The notes under the pieces: generated by a model
What the model saw: only the letters and a program-made list of their open reading frames with translations
What the model was told of the DNA's origin: nothing
Databases searched by the model: none
Part shown: in pieces, positions 22,685 to 30,530 of the stretch
Position numbering within the stretch: the stretch's first letter is position 1
How the letters are laid out: each line of letters opens with the position of its first letter
NCBI GenBank assembly: GCA_025464695.1
Contig: JAODNQ010000175.1
Coordinates: 1-31,270, forward strand
Direction of reading: 5' to 3'
Source: Frankiales bacterium
GTDB taxonomy: Bacteria; Actinomycetota; Actinomycetes; Mycobacteriales; SCTD01
Length of the DNA: 31,270 nt
Translations under genes and position numbers: made by a program

Positions 22685-23372
22685 GCTCAAGGACGTCGTG
22701 GCGGGCTACGGCGAGACGACCGTGCTGCGAGGCGTCGACCTGATCGTGCCGGACGGCGCGACCGTCGCGCTGCTGGGCCCGAACGGCGCCGGCAAGACGA
22801 CGCTGCTCCGGGTGGCCAGCGGGCTGCTGCCGCCGTCCTCCGGCAGCCTCCAGCTCGACGGCGAGGACGTCACGCGCGCGCAGCCGCACGACCTGACGGC
22901 GCGCGGGGTCTGCCACGTGCCGGAGGGCCGGGGCGTGTTCGGCCAGCTCACGGTGCGCGACAACCTGCTGCTGCAGGCCGGCGATCGGGAGCCGGGCGAG
23001 GCCGTGGCGAAGGCCGTCGAGGCGTTCCCCCGGCTGGGGGAGAGGCTCGAGCAGGTCGCCGGGACCATGAGCGGCGGCGAGCAGCAGATGCTGGCCCTGG
23101 CGCGCGCCTACGTGCAGTCCCCGCGGACCATCCTGCTCGACGAGGTCAGCATGGGGCTCGCCCCGCTCATCGTCGACGAGATCTTCGTGTTCCTGCGCCG
23201 GCTGGCACGCGAAGGTGCCGCGCTGCTGCTGGTCGAGCAGTACGTGAGCAAGGCGCTGGCCATGGCCGACTTCGTGGTCCTGCTCAACAAGGGCGAGGTG
23301 GCGTTCTGGGGGGAGCCCAGCGAGCTCGACGGCGAGGATCTGTTCGCGCAGTACGCGGGCCTGGACCACTGA
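22677..23372 (+). CDS. ABC transporter ATP-binding protein, LivF type
   Basis: The 231-aa ATPase has Walker A LLGPNGAGKTT, signature MSGGEQQMLALARA, Walker B ILLDEVSMGLAP and H-loop-position VEQY, all typical of LivF, where the Gln-Tyr replaces His-Asp. Starting GTG 22677 overlaps the end of the LivG gene. It closes the importer operon; no strong terminator hairpin is visible before the operator at 23384. Confidence 0.94.
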   Translation: MLELKDVVAGYGETTVLRGVDLIVPDGATVALLGPNGAGKTTLLRVASGLLPPSSGSLQLDGEDVTRAQPHDLTARGVCHVPEGRGVFGQLTVRDNLLLQAGDREPGEAVAKAVEAFPRLGERLEQVAGTMSGGEQQMLALARAYVQSPRTILLDEVSMGLAPLIVDEIFVFLRRLAREGAALLLVEQYVSKALAMADFVVLLNKGEVAFWGEPSELDGEDLFAQYAGLDH

Positions 23373-23380
23373 TCCGGACG

Positions 23381-23409
23381 TGGACGTGGTGCACGTAGTG
23401 CACTACGTT
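23381..23409 (+). promoter_or_regulatory. promoter with double GTGCAC operator (site C)
   Basis: TGGACG (23381-23386), a 17-bp spacer and TACGTT (23404-23409) form a promoter. Two GTGCAC cores lie in it, at 23389-23394 and 23398-23403, nine bases apart. The second is the centre of the perfect 16-bp palindrome ACGTAGTGCACTACGT (23393-23408). The first has a partial flank, so two overlapping dimers or an alternative register are possible. Nearly the same promoter occurs on the minus strand at 29295-29267. Confidence 0.66.
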
Positions 23410-23426
23410 GACGGAAGGAGGTGCCC

Positions 23427-24482
23427 ATGCGCATCGGGATGCCGCTGGCCTACAGCGGGGACGGGTTCCACCGGACGGTGGACGAGCTGGTCGAGTACGA
23501 GCAGGTGGGCCTCGACGTGGTCTTCCTGCCGGAGGCGTACACCTTCGACTCCGTGAGCCAGCTGGGCTTCATCGCCGCGAGGACGACGACGCTCGAGCTG
23601 TGCACCGGCATCCTCAACGTCTACTCGCGCACGCCGAGCCTGCTGGCCATGACCGCAGCCGGTCTCGACGCCGTGTCGAGCGGCCGCTTCCTGCTCGGCC
23701 TGGGGGCGTCGGGTCCGCAGGTCGTCGAGGGCTTCCACGGCATGCCCTACACCGCGCCGTTGGCCCGGACCCGCGAGGTCGTGGACATCTGCCGGCAGGT
23801 CTGGCGGCGCGAGCCCGTCCAGCACGACGGCACCCACTTCCAGGTCCCGCTGACCAAGGAGCGGGGCGGGACCGGTCTCGGCAAGCCGCTCAAGCTCATC
23901 AACCACCCGCTGCGCCCGCGGATCCCCATCGTGCTGGCGGCGCTCGGGCCGAAGAACGTCTCGCTGGCCGCCGAGCTGTGTGAAGGCTGGGAGCCGATCT
24001 TCTACTACCCGGAGGAGGCGCCGGCGGCGTTCGGCGCCGCCCTCGACGAGGGCCGGGCCCTCCGCGACCCGCAGCTGGGAGACCTCCAGGTCGTGGTCGA
24101 CACCCATGTCGCCTTCACGGACGACGCCGAGCAGGAGCAGGCCGCGCTCGACCGCGTCCGCGCCCACCTGGCGCTGTACATCGGCGGGATGGGCGCCAAG
24201 GGCAAGAACTTCTACAACGAGCTCGCGTGCCGCTACGGCTTCGAGGCCGAGGCGCAGACCGTCCAGGACCTCTACCTGTCCGGCGCGAAGGCCGAGGCCG
24301 CCGCGGCGCTGCCCGACGCCCTGGTCCGGGGCGTCTGCCTCGTGGGCGACGAGGCCCGCGTGCGCGACCGCGTCGCCGCCTTCACCGGTGCGGGCGCCAC
24401 CACCCTCAACGCGGTCCCGCTGGCCGCCACCCACAAGCAGCGCGTGCGCGACGTCGCCCGCCTGAAGGAGATGACCTCGTGA
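23427..24482 (+). CDS. F420-dependent LLM-class oxidoreductase
   Basis: The 351-aa protein belongs to the luciferase-like monooxygenase class (MRIGMPLAYSG at the first strand, FLPEAYTFDSVSQLGF, TGILNVYSRTP, RFLLGLGASGPQVVEGFHG, PIVLAALGPKN). In actinobacteria these usually use F420 rather than FMN; the F420:NADPH reductase gene directly behind supports that. The reaction would be hydride transfer to or from an alcohol, ketone or enoyl intermediate. The start is ATG 23427, because GGAAGGAGG (23413-23421) is ideally spaced from it. GTG 23421 would sit inside that ribosome site. It is first in the site C operon. Confidence 0.9.
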   Translation: MRIGMPLAYSGDGFHRTVDELVEYEQVGLDVVFLPEAYTFDSVSQLGFIAARTTTLELCTGILNVYSRTPSLLAMTAAGLDAVSSGRFLLGLGASGPQVVEGFHGMPYTAPLARTREVVDICRQVWRREPVQHDGTHFQVPLTKERGGTGLGKPLKLINHPLRPRIPIVLAALGPKNVSLAAELCEGWEPIFYYPEEAPAAFGAALDEGRALRDPQLGDLQVVVDTHVAFTDDAEQEQAALDRVRAHLALYIGGMGAKGKNFYNELACRYGFEAEAQTVQDLYLSGAKAEAAAALPDALVRGVCLVGDEARVRDRVAAFTGAGATTLNAVPLAATHKQRVRDVARLKEMTS

Positions 24483-25141
24483 AGACCCTCGCCGACTCCA
24501 CCCTCGCCGTCCTCGGCGGCACCGGGCCGCAGGGGCGGGGGCTCGCGCGCCGTTTTGCCGCTGCGGGCCTGCCCGTCGTGCTGGGCAGCCGCAGCGCCGA
24601 GCGCGCGGCCCACGTCGCCGCAACGCTGGGCGACGGGGTGCGCGGCGCGGACAACGAGGCCGCCGCCGCTGCCGGGGACGTCGTCGTGGTCGCCGTGCCG
24701 TGGGACGGGCACTGCGAGCTGCTGACGTCGCTGAAGGACGTGCTCGCCGGGAAGGTCGTCGTGGACTGCGTCAACCCGCTCGGGTTCGACGGGCAGGGCG
24801 CGTTCGCCCTCGAGGTGCCCGAGGGCAGCGCGGCGCAGCAGGCGTCGTCCGTCCTGTCCGACAGCACGGTGGTCGCGGCGTTCCACCACGTCTCGGCGGT
24901 GCTGCTGGAGGACCCGCTCGTCGAGACGATCGACACTGACGTGCTGGTCCTGGGCGACGACCGCGAGGCGACCGACCTCGTCCAGGAGCTCGCGTCCCGC
25001 GTGCCCGGGATGCGCGGTGTGTACGGCGGCCGACTGCGCAACGCCCACCAGGTGGAGGCGTTCACGGCCAACCTGATCAGCACGAACCGCCGCTACAAGG
25101 CCCACGCCGGGCTGCGCATCACGGACGTGGACGCGCTGTGA
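24479..25141 (+). CDS. npdG: NADPH-dependent F420 reductase
   Basis: The 220-aa Rossmann protein matches F420:NADP oxidoreductase. It has an N-terminal LGGTGPQGRGLARRFAAAG with the SRSAER arginines for the NADP 2'-phosphate, AVPWDGH, DCVNPLGF and the C-terminal RNAHQVEAFTANLISTNRRYK. It exchanges hydride between NADPH and F420. The GTG overlaps the LLM stop and its stop overlaps the ligase start, so reductase and LLM enzyme are made together. This points to local regeneration of F420 or F420H2 during substrate oxidation or reduction. Confidence 0.9.
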   Translation: MKTLADSTLAVLGGTGPQGRGLARRFAAAGLPVVLGSRSAERAAHVAATLGDGVRGADNEAAAAAGDVVVVAVPWDGHCELLTSLKDVLAGKVVVDCVNPLGFDGQGAFALEVPEGSAAQQASSVLSDSTVVAAFHHVSAVLLEDPLVETIDTDVLVLGDDREATDLVQELASRVPGMRGVYGGRLRNAHQVEAFTANLISTNRRYKAHAGLRITDVDAL

Positions 25142-26940
25142 CCGCCACCGACGTCATCCCGGCGCGGCAGTACTACAGCCGCCTGCTGCGCAAGCTCGCC
25201 CGACCGGGTGTGCTGACCGCCCTGGTGTCCCTCCAGCGACTGGACGGGGCCGCGCTCGACAGCGCCCCCGCGCAGCTGGAGCGGGCGGCCCGCACGTGGC
25301 CCGACCGGCCCGCCATCAAGTTCGAGGGCGGGACCTGGACGTGGTCCGAGGTCGACGCGTGGGTGAACCGGTACGCGCACGTGCTGCACGCCCAGGGCGT
25401 GCGCAGCGGGGACGTCGTCGCCGTGGTCGTGCCCAACCGCCCGCAGCTCCTCGTCGCGACGATGGCAGCCCTGAAGCTTGGTGCCGTCGCCGCCCTGGTC
25501 AACACGGGGCTGCGCGGGGAGTCCCTGTCGCACAGCCTGCGCCTGGTGGAGCCGACCGCCGTCGTGGTCGGCGAGGAGGTCCTCGACGCGGTCACGACGC
25601 TGGACGTCGCGCTGCCGGCAGCCGTGCTGTACCTGCCCGACACCGGCACTGCGCCCGTGCCCGACGGGTGGACCGACCTCGAGGAGACCAGCCTGGCGTC
25701 GCCCTCGTCGCGGCCGCCCGAGACCGCCGGCATCCGCCTCCGCGACCCGGCGGTCTACATCTACACGTCCGGCACGACCGGCCTGCCCAAGGCGTCCATC
25801 ACCACGCACCAGCGGCTGCGCCAGGGCGGCCAGATGGTCGGCCGCGTCGTGCAGGAGCTCACGCCCGACGACACCGTCTACTGCCCGCTCCCGCTCTACC
25901 ACTCGACCGGGCTGCTCGCCGGGTGGAGCGCGTGCATGACGACGGGCGCCGCCCTCGTGCCGGCGAGGAGGTTCAGCGCCTCGCAGTTCTGGGACGACGT
26001 CCGGGCGTACGACGTCACGTCGTTCCGGTACGTGGGCGAGATGCTGCGCTACCTGCTCGCCCAGCCCGCCGGGCCCGGGGACCGCGACCACCGGGTGTCC
26101 AAGGTGCTCGGCGCCGGCCTGCGGCCCGAGCTGTGGGACGTGTTCAAGCAGCGCTTCGGCATCGAGCAGGTGCACGAGATCTACGGCGGGTCCGAGAGCC
26201 CTGCCGGCTTCATGAACCTGCTCAACTTCGACCGGACGTGCGGCTGGAACCCCCGCGGCTGGAAGGCCGTGCGCTTCGACCCGGCGACCGGTGCCGCCGT
26301 GCGCGGGCCGGACGGTCGCTGCACCGCCGTGGCCCCCGGCGAGAGCGGGCTGCTGGTGATGAAGATCGACGCCGGCCAGCCGTTCCGCGGTTACACCGAC
26401 GACGAGGCGACGCAGAAGAAGGTGCTGCGCGACGTCTTCGCCGTGGGCGACGCCTGGTTCGACAGCGGCGACGTCGTGGTGCCGCAGGGTCATGGCCACA
26501 TGCGCTTCGGGGAGCGCACCGGCGACACCTTCCGCTGGCGCAGCGAGAACGTCGCCGCGGCAGAGGTCGAGGCCGCCGTCGGGCGCTGGCACCAGGTGGC
26601 CGACAGCGCCGTCTACGGTGTCGAGGTGGCCGGATCTGACGGTCGCTGCGGCATGGTCCAGCTCGTGCTCAAGGACGGTGAGGAGCTCGACGCCGCCGGC
26701 CTGGCCGCCCACCTCAGGGCAGAGCTGCCCGGGTTCGCGGTGCCGCGACTCGCGAGGCTGAGCCCGACCGCGCAGATGACCGGGACCTTCAAGCACCAGA
26801 AGAAGGCCCTGCAGGAGGACGGCTACGACCTGGACAAGGTCCAGGACCCGCTGCTCCTGCTGGTACCGGGCGAGACCGCGTGGCGGGCGCTGACCCGCGA
26901 GGACGTCGACGCGCTCGCAGCGGGCGGCCTGCGCCTGTGA
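25138..26940 (+). CDS. FATP/FadD6-type very-long-chain acyl-CoA ligase
   Basis: The 600-aa ligase shows IYTSGTTGLPKASITTH, YGGSESPAGFMN, FDSGDVV and GDTFRWRSENVAAAEVE. The last is the FATP/ACSVL version of motif A8, distinct from the two other ligases in this window. Actinobacterial relatives (FadD6-like) handle long-chain, very-long-chain or steroid-type acids. The length is normal for this group. It is translationally coupled to the F420 reductase (GTGA). It would CoA-activate the acid from the aldehyde dehydrogenase encoded next, or an imported acid. Confidence 0.92.
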   Translation: MTATDVIPARQYYSRLLRKLARPGVLTALVSLQRLDGAALDSAPAQLERAARTWPDRPAIKFEGGTWTWSEVDAWVNRYAHVLHAQGVRSGDVVAVVVPNRPQLLVATMAALKLGAVAALVNTGLRGESLSHSLRLVEPTAVVVGEEVLDAVTTLDVALPAAVLYLPDTGTAPVPDGWTDLEETSLASPSSRPPETAGIRLRDPAVYIYTSGTTGLPKASITTHQRLRQGGQMVGRVVQELTPDDTVYCPLPLYHSTGLLAGWSACMTTGAALVPARRFSASQFWDDVRAYDVTSFRYVGEMLRYLLAQPAGPGDRDHRVSKVLGAGLRPELWDVFKQRFGIEQVHEIYGGSESPAGFMNLLNFDRTCGWNPRGWKAVRFDPATGAAVRGPDGRCTAVAPGESGLLVMKIDAGQPFRGYTDDEATQKKVLRDVFAVGDAWFDSGDVVVPQGHGHMRFGERTGDTFRWRSENVAAAEVEAAVGRWHQVADSAVYGVEVAGSDGRCGMVQLVLKDGEELDAAGLAAHLRAELPGFAVPRLARLSPTAQMTGTFKHQKKALQEDGYDLDKVQDPLLLLVPGETAWRALTREDVDALAAGGLRL

Positions 26941-26974
26941 CCCGCACCCTCGACCGACCCGCGACGGAGTCCTC

Positions 26975-28459
26975 GTGAGCGTCCTGACCGCACCGACCGC
27001 CCTGCCCGTGGCGCCCGACCTCCCCGCGCTGCTCCACGCCCAGCGGGCGTCCCACCTGGCGGACGGCCCTCCCTCGGCCGCCGTGCGTCAGAACCGCGTC
27101 GACCGGCTGCTCGCGGTGATGCTCGACGAGGCGGAGAACCTCGTCGAAGCGCTCGACGCCGACTACGGCTCCCGGTCGCGCACGCAGTCCTACCTGTCGG
27201 ACGTGCTGGGTCCGCTGCCGAGCATCGCCCACACGCGCAAGCACCTCGAGGCCTGGATGCGGCCCACGCCCGTCAGCGCAGGACCGCTGCGCGCTCTCGG
27301 CGGGCGCGCGTGGGTCCAGTGGCAGCCGCTCGGCGTCGTCGGCATCATCAGTCCCTGGAACTTCCCCGTGGGCCTCGCGCTGGTCCCCGCGGCTGCTGCC
27401 TTCGCGGCGGGCAACCGCGTCATGCTCAAGCTCAGCGAGCTGGTCCCGGCGACCACCGAGGTCATGCAGCGCGCGCTCGCCCGCGAGTTCGACCCGACCG
27501 AGCTGGTCGCTGTCACCGGTGGTCCCGAGGTCGGCCAGGCCTTCTCCTCGCTCCCGCTCGACCACCTCATGCTCACCGGCTCGACCGCGACCGGCCGCCA
27601 CGTGATGCGGGCCGCCGCGGACCACCTGGTGCCGGTCACCCTGGAGCTGGGCGGCAAGTGCCCCGTGGTGGCCGGCCCGGGCGCCGACCTGCAGGAGCTG
27701 TCGCGCAGGGTGTTGGCGGTCAAGGCCATGAACGCGGGCCAGCTCTGCCTCACGCCGGACCACGTGTTCGTGGAGGAGCACCGCGAGGACGAGCTGGTGG
27801 CCGCGCTGTCGAAGCGGTTCGCGCAGATGTACCCGACGCTGCTCGGGAACCAGGACTGGTCCTCCGTCGTCAACGGGGCGCAGCACGCGCGCCTGGTGGG
27901 GCTGCGCGAGGACGCCCGGGCCAAGGGCGCGCGGGTCGTGGAGCTCAACCCGGCGGGCGAGGACTTCGCCGGCCAGCAGGGCGCGCACAAGATGCCGCTG
28001 ACGCTGCTGCTCGACGTCCGCGACGACATGGCCGTCATGCAGGAGGAGGTCTTCGGGCCGCTGCTGCCGGTGCTCACCTACCGACAGGTCGAGGAGGTCG
28101 TGCAGCACGTCAACGCGGGGGAGAAGCCGCTGGCCGCGTACTGGTTCGGACCCGAGGGCTCTGAGCGCGAGCTCTTCCTCGAGCGGACCTGCTCCGGCGG
28201 GGTGACGCTGGACGACGTCGTCCTGCACTTCACCGTCGAGGACCTGCCGTTCGGGGGGGTCGGCGCGAGCGGTACGGGCAGCTACCACGGGCGTACCGGC
28301 TTCGAGACCTTCAGCCACGCGCGCTCGGTGCTGCAGGCGCCGCGCCGAGTGTGGCCGACCAGCCTGATGGCAGCGCCGTACGGGCCGCTCGTGCAGAAGG
28401 GTCTGCGGCTGGCGGCCCGGACCGAGGCGCGTCGTGTGCGCAAGCGCCTCGGTCGCTAG
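26975..28459 (+). CDS. aldehyde dehydrogenase, coniferyl-aldehyde/class 3 type
   Basis: The 494-aa enzyme has an N-terminal segment (NRVDRLLAVMLDEAENLVEALDADYG) and body typical of class 3/coniferyl aldehyde dehydrogenases: GIISPWNFP, LTGSTATGRHVM, Glu224 in LELGGKC and Cys258 in NAGQLCLTPDH. That subtype favours aromatic or long-chain/terpenoid aldehydes and differs from the dehydrogenase at 159-1628. The GTG start at 26975 has ACGGAG at 26963-26968. It follows the ligase after 34 bp, so it probably belongs to the site C operon. The stop codon lies in the stem of the terminal hairpin. Confidence 0.92.
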   Translation: MSVLTAPTALPVAPDLPALLHAQRASHLADGPPSAAVRQNRVDRLLAVMLDEAENLVEALDADYGSRSRTQSYLSDVLGPLPSIAHTRKHLEAWMRPTPVSAGPLRALGGRAWVQWQPLGVVGIISPWNFPVGLALVPAAAAFAAGNRVMLKLSELVPATTEVMQRALAREFDPTELVAVTGGPEVGQAFSSLPLDHLMLTGSTATGRHVMRAAADHLVPVTLELGGKCPVVAGPGADLQELSRRVLAVKAMNAGQLCLTPDHVFVEEHREDELVAALSKRFAQMYPTLLGNQDWSSVVNGAQHARLVGLREDARAKGARVVELNPAGEDFAGQQGAHKMPLTLLLDVRDDMAVMQEEVFGPLLPVLTYRQVEEVVQHVNAGEKPLAAYWFGPEGSERELFLERTCSGGVTLDDVVLHFTVEDLPFGGVGASGTGSYHGRTGFETFSHARSVLQAPRRVWPTSLMAAPYGPLVQKGLRLAARTEARRVRKRLGR

Positions 28460-28475
28460 CGGTCCCGACCGCTAG
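28456..28475. terminator. bidirectional hairpin containing both convergent stop codons
   Basis: CTAGCGGTC and GACCGCTAG are perfect 9-bp inverted arms separated by CC. The left arm contains the TAG stop of the aldehyde dehydrogenase (28457-28459), and the right arm contains the minus-strand TAG stop of the SDR (28474-28472). No T-run follows on either side. Placement between convergent genes suggests a shared terminator. Confidence 0.6.
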
Positions 28476-29236
28476 TGGCCGTTCAGGCGGTCGACGGCCC
28501 TCCAGAGCAGGCCGGGGGCGACGCGTCGCGCGAGGTACTGCAGGCGCGCGTCGCCCGGTACGATCACCTTCTTGCCCTTGTCCAGCGCACGCTCCACGGC
28601 GTCGAGCACCTGTCCGGGCGTGGCCGTGCGGCGCTCGACCACCGCCTTGTACGTGCGGGGCCCCTCGGCCATGGCCTGCTGCAGCAGCGGCGTCTTCACC
28701 GCGGCCGGGCAGACCAGGACCATGCGCAGGGGGCTGTCGGCGTGCTCGTGCAGGAGGATCTCGCCGTAGGCGTTCACCGCGGCCTTGCTGGCGCAGTAGG
28801 CGCCGAAGCGGGTGCTGTAGACGTAGCCGGTGACCGACCCGAACAGCACGACGTCGCCGCGTCCCCTCTCGAGCATGCGAGGCAGAACGGCTTTGGTGAC
28901 GTGCACCGTGCCGAAGTAGTTGACCTTCATGACCTGCAGCAGCTGCTCGGTGGACGTCTCGAGCAGGCGCCCGGCCGGCATGATGCCCGCGGCGTGCACG
29001 AGCCGGTCCAACGGGCCGAGGGCGTCCTCCGCGGAGGCGACGCGGTCCAGGACTTGGGCCTCGTCCGTGACGTCGCAGGTCCAGGTGCAGACGCCCGGGA
29101 GCTCGCGCTCGACGTCGGCGAGGGCGGCGGCGTCGCGGTCCAGCACCGCGACCTGCTGTCCGGCGGCGTGCAGTCGGCGCACCGCCTCGCGGCCGAGGCC
29201 GCTGGCGCCGCCGGTGACCAGCGCGGTGTGCGCCAT
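28472..29236 (-). CDS. short-chain dehydrogenase/reductase
   Basis: The 254-aa classical SDR has TGGASGLG near the N-terminus, an Asp at the end of strand 2 (VAVLDRD, favouring NAD over NADP), HAAGIMPAG, a serine segment VVLFGSVTG and YCASK. The function would be alcohol oxidation or ketone reduction. The start is ATG 29236, with GAGGAG about 5 bases upstream. A longer frame reaching 29296 would cross the operator and promoter and is rejected. It diverges from the esterase gene and is read from a promoter matching that of the LLM operon. Confidence 0.91.
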   Translation of the reverse strand: MAHTALVTGGASGLGREAVRRLHAAGQQVAVLDRDAAALADVERELPGVCTWTCDVTDEAQVLDRVASAEDALGPLDRLVHAAGIMPAGRLLETSTEQLLQVMKVNYFGTVHVTKAVLPRMLERGRGDVVLFGSVTGYVYSTRFGAYCASKAAVNAYGEILLHEHADSPLRMVLVCPAAVKTPLLQQAMAEGPRTYKAVVERRTATPGQVLDAVERALDKGKKVIVPGDARLQYLARRVAPGLLWRAVDRLNGH

Positions 29237-29265
29237 GGAGTACTCCTCGTCGTAAGGTGAACGCT

Positions 29266-29295
29266 CAACGTAGTGCACCAGGTAAGAGGGGTCCA
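29266..29295 (-). promoter_or_regulatory. divergent promoter and GTGCAC operator (site D)
   Basis: On the minus strand TGGACC (29295-29290), a 17-bp spacer and TACGTT (29272-29267) repeat the site C promoter arrangement. The operator ACGTAGTGCACCAGGT (29268-29283, plus strand) sits in the spacer and is the exact reverse complement of site A. It lies 12-27 bases before the esterase ATG, so one protein could control both divergent genes. The plus-strand promoter is not clear. Confidence 0.62.
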
Positions 29296-30530
29296 TGTCC
29301 TCCAGTCGGCCAACTCGTCAGCTCCTGCTCAGCGCGCTGAGCGTGCTCCAGACGCTCAACGCGGGCCGGGCCGTCGACCGGCACGGCTGGCCCGGGATCC
29401 TGGCCTCCACCGCGGTCTTCCGCTCCGAGCTGCCGCTCGAGGCGGCTGCCGCCACCGCCGCGCGCCTGGCTTGGGCCGCCCGCACGGGGCGGCTGGCGGG
29501 CCGGACCGGCCGCGCGGCCGTCGCGCTGTCGGCTGTGAGCGTCGCGGGGCTCACCTTCCTCCACGCCCGGGCCGGGCAGACGCCGCGGGTCGTCGACGAG
29601 GCGCTGGCCGAGCTGGGCCTGCCGCCGGCGCCTCCCGCGGAGCTGGCCTCGCGGGTCCCGCTCGTGCTGCGCTCCGCGCGGGCCCGCTCCCGCTGGGTGA
29701 CCTCGGCGCCGCTGTCCTACGGCCCGTACGGGCGGGAGAACCTGCTCGACGTCTGGCGCCGTCCGGACCTCCCGCTGGACGGCCGCGCGCCGGTGCTGCT
29801 GCAGGTGCCCGGGGGCGGGTGGCTGCGCGGGGACAAGCAGGGCCAGGCCTACCCGCTGCTGAGCCTGCTCGTGGAGCACGGCTGGGTCTGCGTCTCGATC
29901 AGCTACCGGGCCGCGCCGCGAGCGCCCTGGCCGGCGCAAATCGTCGACGCGAAGCGCGCGCTCGTGTGGGTCAAGCAGCACATCGCGGAGCACGGTGGCG
30001 ACCCCTCGTTCATCGCGGTGACGGGCGGGTCCGCGGGTGGCCACCTGTCGTCGATGCTCGCGCTGACGGCGGGCGACCCGCTGTTCCAGCCCGGGTTCGA
30101 GCACGAGGACACGACCGTCCAGGCGGCCGTGCCCCTGTACGGCTCCTACGACTGGCTGGACGACGACCACCTCGGCAACCGCGAGCTCACCCGGCACGTC
30201 GAGCGGACGGTCGTGCAGCGCCGGCGCCGCGACGCCGAGGACGTGCTGCGGCAGGGGTCCACCCTGTACCGCGTGCACGGCGGAGCGCCGCCGTTCCTCG
30301 TCGTGCACGGGGCGAACGACACCCTCATGCCGGTGGAGCAGGGTCGGGCGCTCGTGGCGTCGCTGCGTGCGGTCTCGCGCAGCGAGGTCGGCTACCTGGA
30401 GCTGCCCTACGCCATGCACGCGTTCGACCTGTTCGGCTCGCGGCGCACCGCCGCGGTGGTGCAGGGGGTGCTCCGCTTCCTGGAGGCCGTGCGGAGCCAG
30501 GCCCTGCGCGAGGGCGCTCAGCCCAGCTGA
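29295..30530 (+). CDS. alpha/beta hydrolase, carboxylesterase/HSL-like
   Basis: The 411-aa protein has a poorly conserved 1-140 region with one weak hydrophobic stretch (AAVALSAVSVAGLTFL, near 75-90). The hydrolase fold follows: oxyanion motif QVPGGGWLRGDKQG (the HGGG-like loop with Pro in place of His), SYRAAPRAPWPAQIVDAKRAL, nucleophile elbow GGSAGG with Ser246, an acid in VHGANDTLMP, and His in YAMHAFDLF. It resembles actinobacterial lipase/esterases of the hormone-sensitive-lipase/BD-FAE group. It would cleave esters of the island's substrate. The ATG has AGAGGGG just upstream. Its 3' end overlaps the convergent acyl-CoA dehydrogenase gene by 13 bases. Confidence 0.9.
   Translation: MSSSRPTRQLLLSALSVLQTLNAGRAVDRHGWPGILASTAVFRSELPLEAAAATAARLAWAARTGRLAGRTGRAAVALSAVSVAGLTFLHARAGQTPRVVDEALAELGLPPAPPAELASRVPLVLRSARARSRWVTSAPLSYGPYGRENLLDVWRRPDLPLDGRAPVLLQVPGGGWLRGDKQGQAYPLLSLLVEHGWVCVSISYRAAPRAPWPAQIVDAKRALVWVKQHIAEHGGDPSFIAVTGGSAGGHLSSMLALTAGDPLFQPGFEHEDTTVQAAVPLYGSYDWLDDDHLGNRELTRHVERTVVQRRRRDAEDVLRQGSTLYRVHGGAPPFLVVHGANDTLMPVEQGRALVASLRAVSRSEVGYLELPYAMHAFDLFGSRRTAAVVQGVLRFLEAVRSQALREGAQPS

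Noticed and set aside
23421..23423. GTG as the start of the LLM oxidoreductase
   Set aside because: It is part of the GGAAGGAGG ribosome site; ATG 23427 has correct spacing and matches the family N-terminus.
29237..29296. Longer N-terminus for the minus-strand SDR
   Set aside because: It would translate across the promoter/operator. ATG 29236 has a good GAGGAG and begins right at the Rossmann strand.
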